Source of the DNA: Gammaproteobacteria bacterium
GTDB taxonomy: Bacteria; Pseudomonadota; Gammaproteobacteria; UBA12402
Length of the DNA stretch: 7,824 nucleotides
Reading direction: 5' to 3'
Assembly (NCBI GenBank): GCA_028282395.1
Contig: JANQHY010000249.1
Coordinates: 1-7,824 of the forward strand
Positions within the stretch are counted from its first letter, which is position 1. Every line of letters starts with the position of its first letter. Made by a program: the position numbers and the translations under genes. Positions 6,434-7,824 of the stretch are shown one piece after another. The notes under the pieces were generated by a model. That model saw only the letters and a list, made by a program, of their open reading frames with translations. It had not been told where the DNA came from and made no database searches.

Positions 6434-7379
6434 TCTTTTGGTTAACCGTAATATAAAAAAAATTCGTGCCTGGGCGCCAGCGACTGCTGCCAATTTGGCT
6501 GTTGGTTTTGATTCATTAGGCATGGCACTGCCACAGCCAGGCGATGAAGTGACATTAACATTGCGTGATGATGATAAGCTGGTGATTCAAGCCATCACAC
6601 CCGAGGGGGAATGGCCGCTTGCTAGTGATAAGAATACTGCGACCATTGCGATTGCTGCACTGCTTAAAGACATTAATGTTAGTGCGGGATTTGATGTCAC
6701 GGTTGTCAAAGGTACGCCATTGGCTTCGGGGATGGGTGGTTCTGCCGCCTCGGCAGTTGCCGGAGTCGTTGCTTTGAATGGTTATTTAACAACACCACTT
6801 ACGCCAAAGCAGTTGCTACCCTATGCATTGCAAGCAGAGGCGAGTGTTAGCGGAGGTATTCATCCCGATAATGTTGCTCCAGCGCTATTTGGCGGTATGA
6901 CGTTAAGTATTAGTGATACCGAGGTCATTCCACTACCCTGTCCTGATGTGACCGCAATACTGCTTCATCCTGATATAGCGGTTAGTACTAGTGATGCACG
7001 CAAGTTACTGCCACAACAGGTGCCATTAGGTGACCATGTTCGCCAAAGTCGCTGTTTGGCAGCTTTTATCGCCAGCCTTTATCAGAAGTCTTGGTCGCTA
7101 ACCTGTGAACAGATGCGCGATTATCTTATTGAGCCAGCGCGGGCACCATTGTGGCCCTATTATGAAGCAGTTAAACAGGCAGGTTATCGTGCTGGTGCCG
7201 ATGTGGTCGTGATATCAGGTTCTGGTCCAAGTGTTTTAGCACTGTGTCGAGTCGCCCAACAAGCTCAGGCTATTGCTGAAGCGATGCAGCAGGCTTGTCA
7301 TGATAGCGGTTATCAAACGCAGTATTGGATAGGCGCTGTCCCAGCACCAGCGGCACATATTATTGAGGTGAACGAATGA
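6420..7379 (+). CDS. thrB: Homoserine kinase (GHMP kinase family)
   Basis: ThrB phosphorylates homoserine with ATP to O-phosphohomoserine, the substrate of ThrC, in the cytoplasm. The 319-residue protein is slightly longer than E. coli ThrB (310). GHMP motifs are intact: an N-terminal APATAANLAVGFDSLG (19-34); the ATP-phosphate-binding loop PLASGMGGSAASA (100-112); EASVSGGIHPDNVAPALFGGM (140-160), in which E140 probably corresponds to the Mg-binding Glu of the family; and the C-terminal ISGSGPSVLAL (265-275). The conserved domain begins about residue 15, so residues 1-14 are an extension relative to E. coli. The ATG at 6420 is preferred because GGAG (6410-6413) lies six bases upstream and no other ATG precedes the conserved domain. 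The gene starts 14 bases inside thrA and ends overlapping thrC by 4, so translational coupling is likely. Confidence 0.96.
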   Translation: MTTSNLLVNRNIKKIRAWAPATAANLAVGFDSLGMALPQPGDEVTLTLRDDDKLVIQAITPEGEWPLASDKNTATIAIAALLKDINVSAGFDVTVVKGTPLASGMGGSAASAVAGVVALNGYLTTPLTPKQLLPYALQAEASVSGGIHPDNVAPALFGGMTLSISDTEVIPLPCPDVTAILLHPDIAVSTSDARKLLPQQVPLGDHVRQSRCLAAFIASLYQKSWSLTCEQMRDYLIEPARAPLWPYYEAVKQAGYRAGADVVVISGSGPSVLALCRVAQQAQAIAEAMQQACHDSGYQTQYWIGAVPAPAAHIIEVNE

Positions 7380-7824
7380 AATTTATCAGCAGTGCTAAAA
7401 AATCTTCGCCCGTGACATTATCACAAGCGATTCACCAAGGGTTGGCCGATGATGGTGGTTTATTTATCCCGCAAACATTTCCACAACAGTTAGCAACATG
7501 GCAGGATAACTACAGTGATTTAGTCAACAACTGTTTGCAGGGTTATTTTTCTGATGATCCATTGCAATCTCATCTGCCTGCTATTTGTCAACATGCTTAT
7601 AATTTTCAACCACAATGTGCGCAACTCGATGATAAGCTTTTTCTGCTCAATCTTTATGAGGGGCCAACTCTGTCATTCAAAGATTTCGGCGCACAATTTT
7701 TAGCGCAAGCGATGACAGCTATTGCACAAACTAAGCAGCAACTAATTTTAGTCGCTACTTCAGGGGATACCGGTTCTGCAGTTGCCGCTGCTTTTCATAA
7801 GAAACCAGGCGTAACTGTTATTAT
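7376..7824 (+). CDS. thrC: Threonine synthase, N-terminal part (runs off right edge)
   Basis: ThrC is the PLP-dependent enzyme that turns O-phosphohomoserine into threonine and phosphate, the last step of the pathway. The window shows 149 codons from the ATG to its end, roughly a third of the usual ~430 residues, with no stop. The N-terminal threonine synthase signature appears in QGLADDGGLFIP (21-32). The PLP-lysine motif GPTLSFKDFGAQF spans 96-108, with K102 as the expected Schiff-base lysine. ATSGDTGSA (127-135) is the following conserved phosphate-binding loop. The start overlaps the thrB stop as ATGA (7376-7379), and a strong GAGGTGA (7365-7371) lies just upstream inside thrB. This is the third gene of the thrABC operon. 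It is truncated only by the window. Confidence 0.96.
   Translation, partial: MKFISSAKKSSPVTLSQAIHQGLADDGGLFIPQTFPQQLATWQDNYSDLVNNCLQGYFSDDPLQSHLPAICQHAYNFQPQCAQLDDKLFLLNLYEGPTLSFKDFGAQFLAQAMTAIAQTKQQLILVATSGDTGSAVAAAFHKKPGVTVI

Overview
The window looks like ordinary chromosome from a gammaproteobacterium of moderate-to-low GC. ThrA is the fused aspartokinase/homoserine dehydrogenase typical of that class, at 820 residues the same length as E. coli ThrA, and it is followed by thrB and thrC. The MFS carrier has an N-terminal sequence (EYFARVSPSVM, residues 35-45) resembling the multi-copy MFS carriers of Legionella/Coxiella-type bacteria. An acetyltransferase with a long orphan tail would also suit that group. 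Assignment to Legionellales is an inference from memory, not shown by the sequence.

Layout. Positions 1-2143 carry two minus-strand genes: the 5' part of an MFS transporter (1-709, running off the left edge) and a membrane-anchored serine beta-lactamase-like hydrolase (866-2143). A near-consensus sigma70 promoter for the transporter sits at 777-805. A 348-base gap (2144-2491) separates the hydrolase from a divergent plus-strand gene (2492-3775), whose N-terminal third is a GNAT acetyltransferase and whose remaining ~250 residues I do not recognise. A 195-base gap holds a weak terminator-like hairpin, a dyad and the thr promoter. The thr operon follows: thrA (3971-6433), thrB (6420-7379) and the start of thrC (7376 to the right edge).

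How the genes work together. ThrA phosphorylates aspartate and later reduces aspartate semialdehyde to homoserine. ThrB phosphorylates homoserine, and ThrC converts homoserine phosphate to threonine. The semialdehyde dehydrogenase step (asd) is not in the window. The three genes are tightly coupled, with overlaps of 14 and 4 bases. The thr promoter seems to give a leader of only ~30 nt, so there is no room for an E. coli-type thrL attenuator.

I see no mobile element, CRISPR array, tRNA or rRNA, and no convincing new multi-gene system. The points most worth checking are a 23-bp near-repeat (20/23 identical) upstream of both minus-strand genes, which contains a perfect TTGACA -35 in each copy, and the uncharacterised C-terminal region of the GNAT protein.
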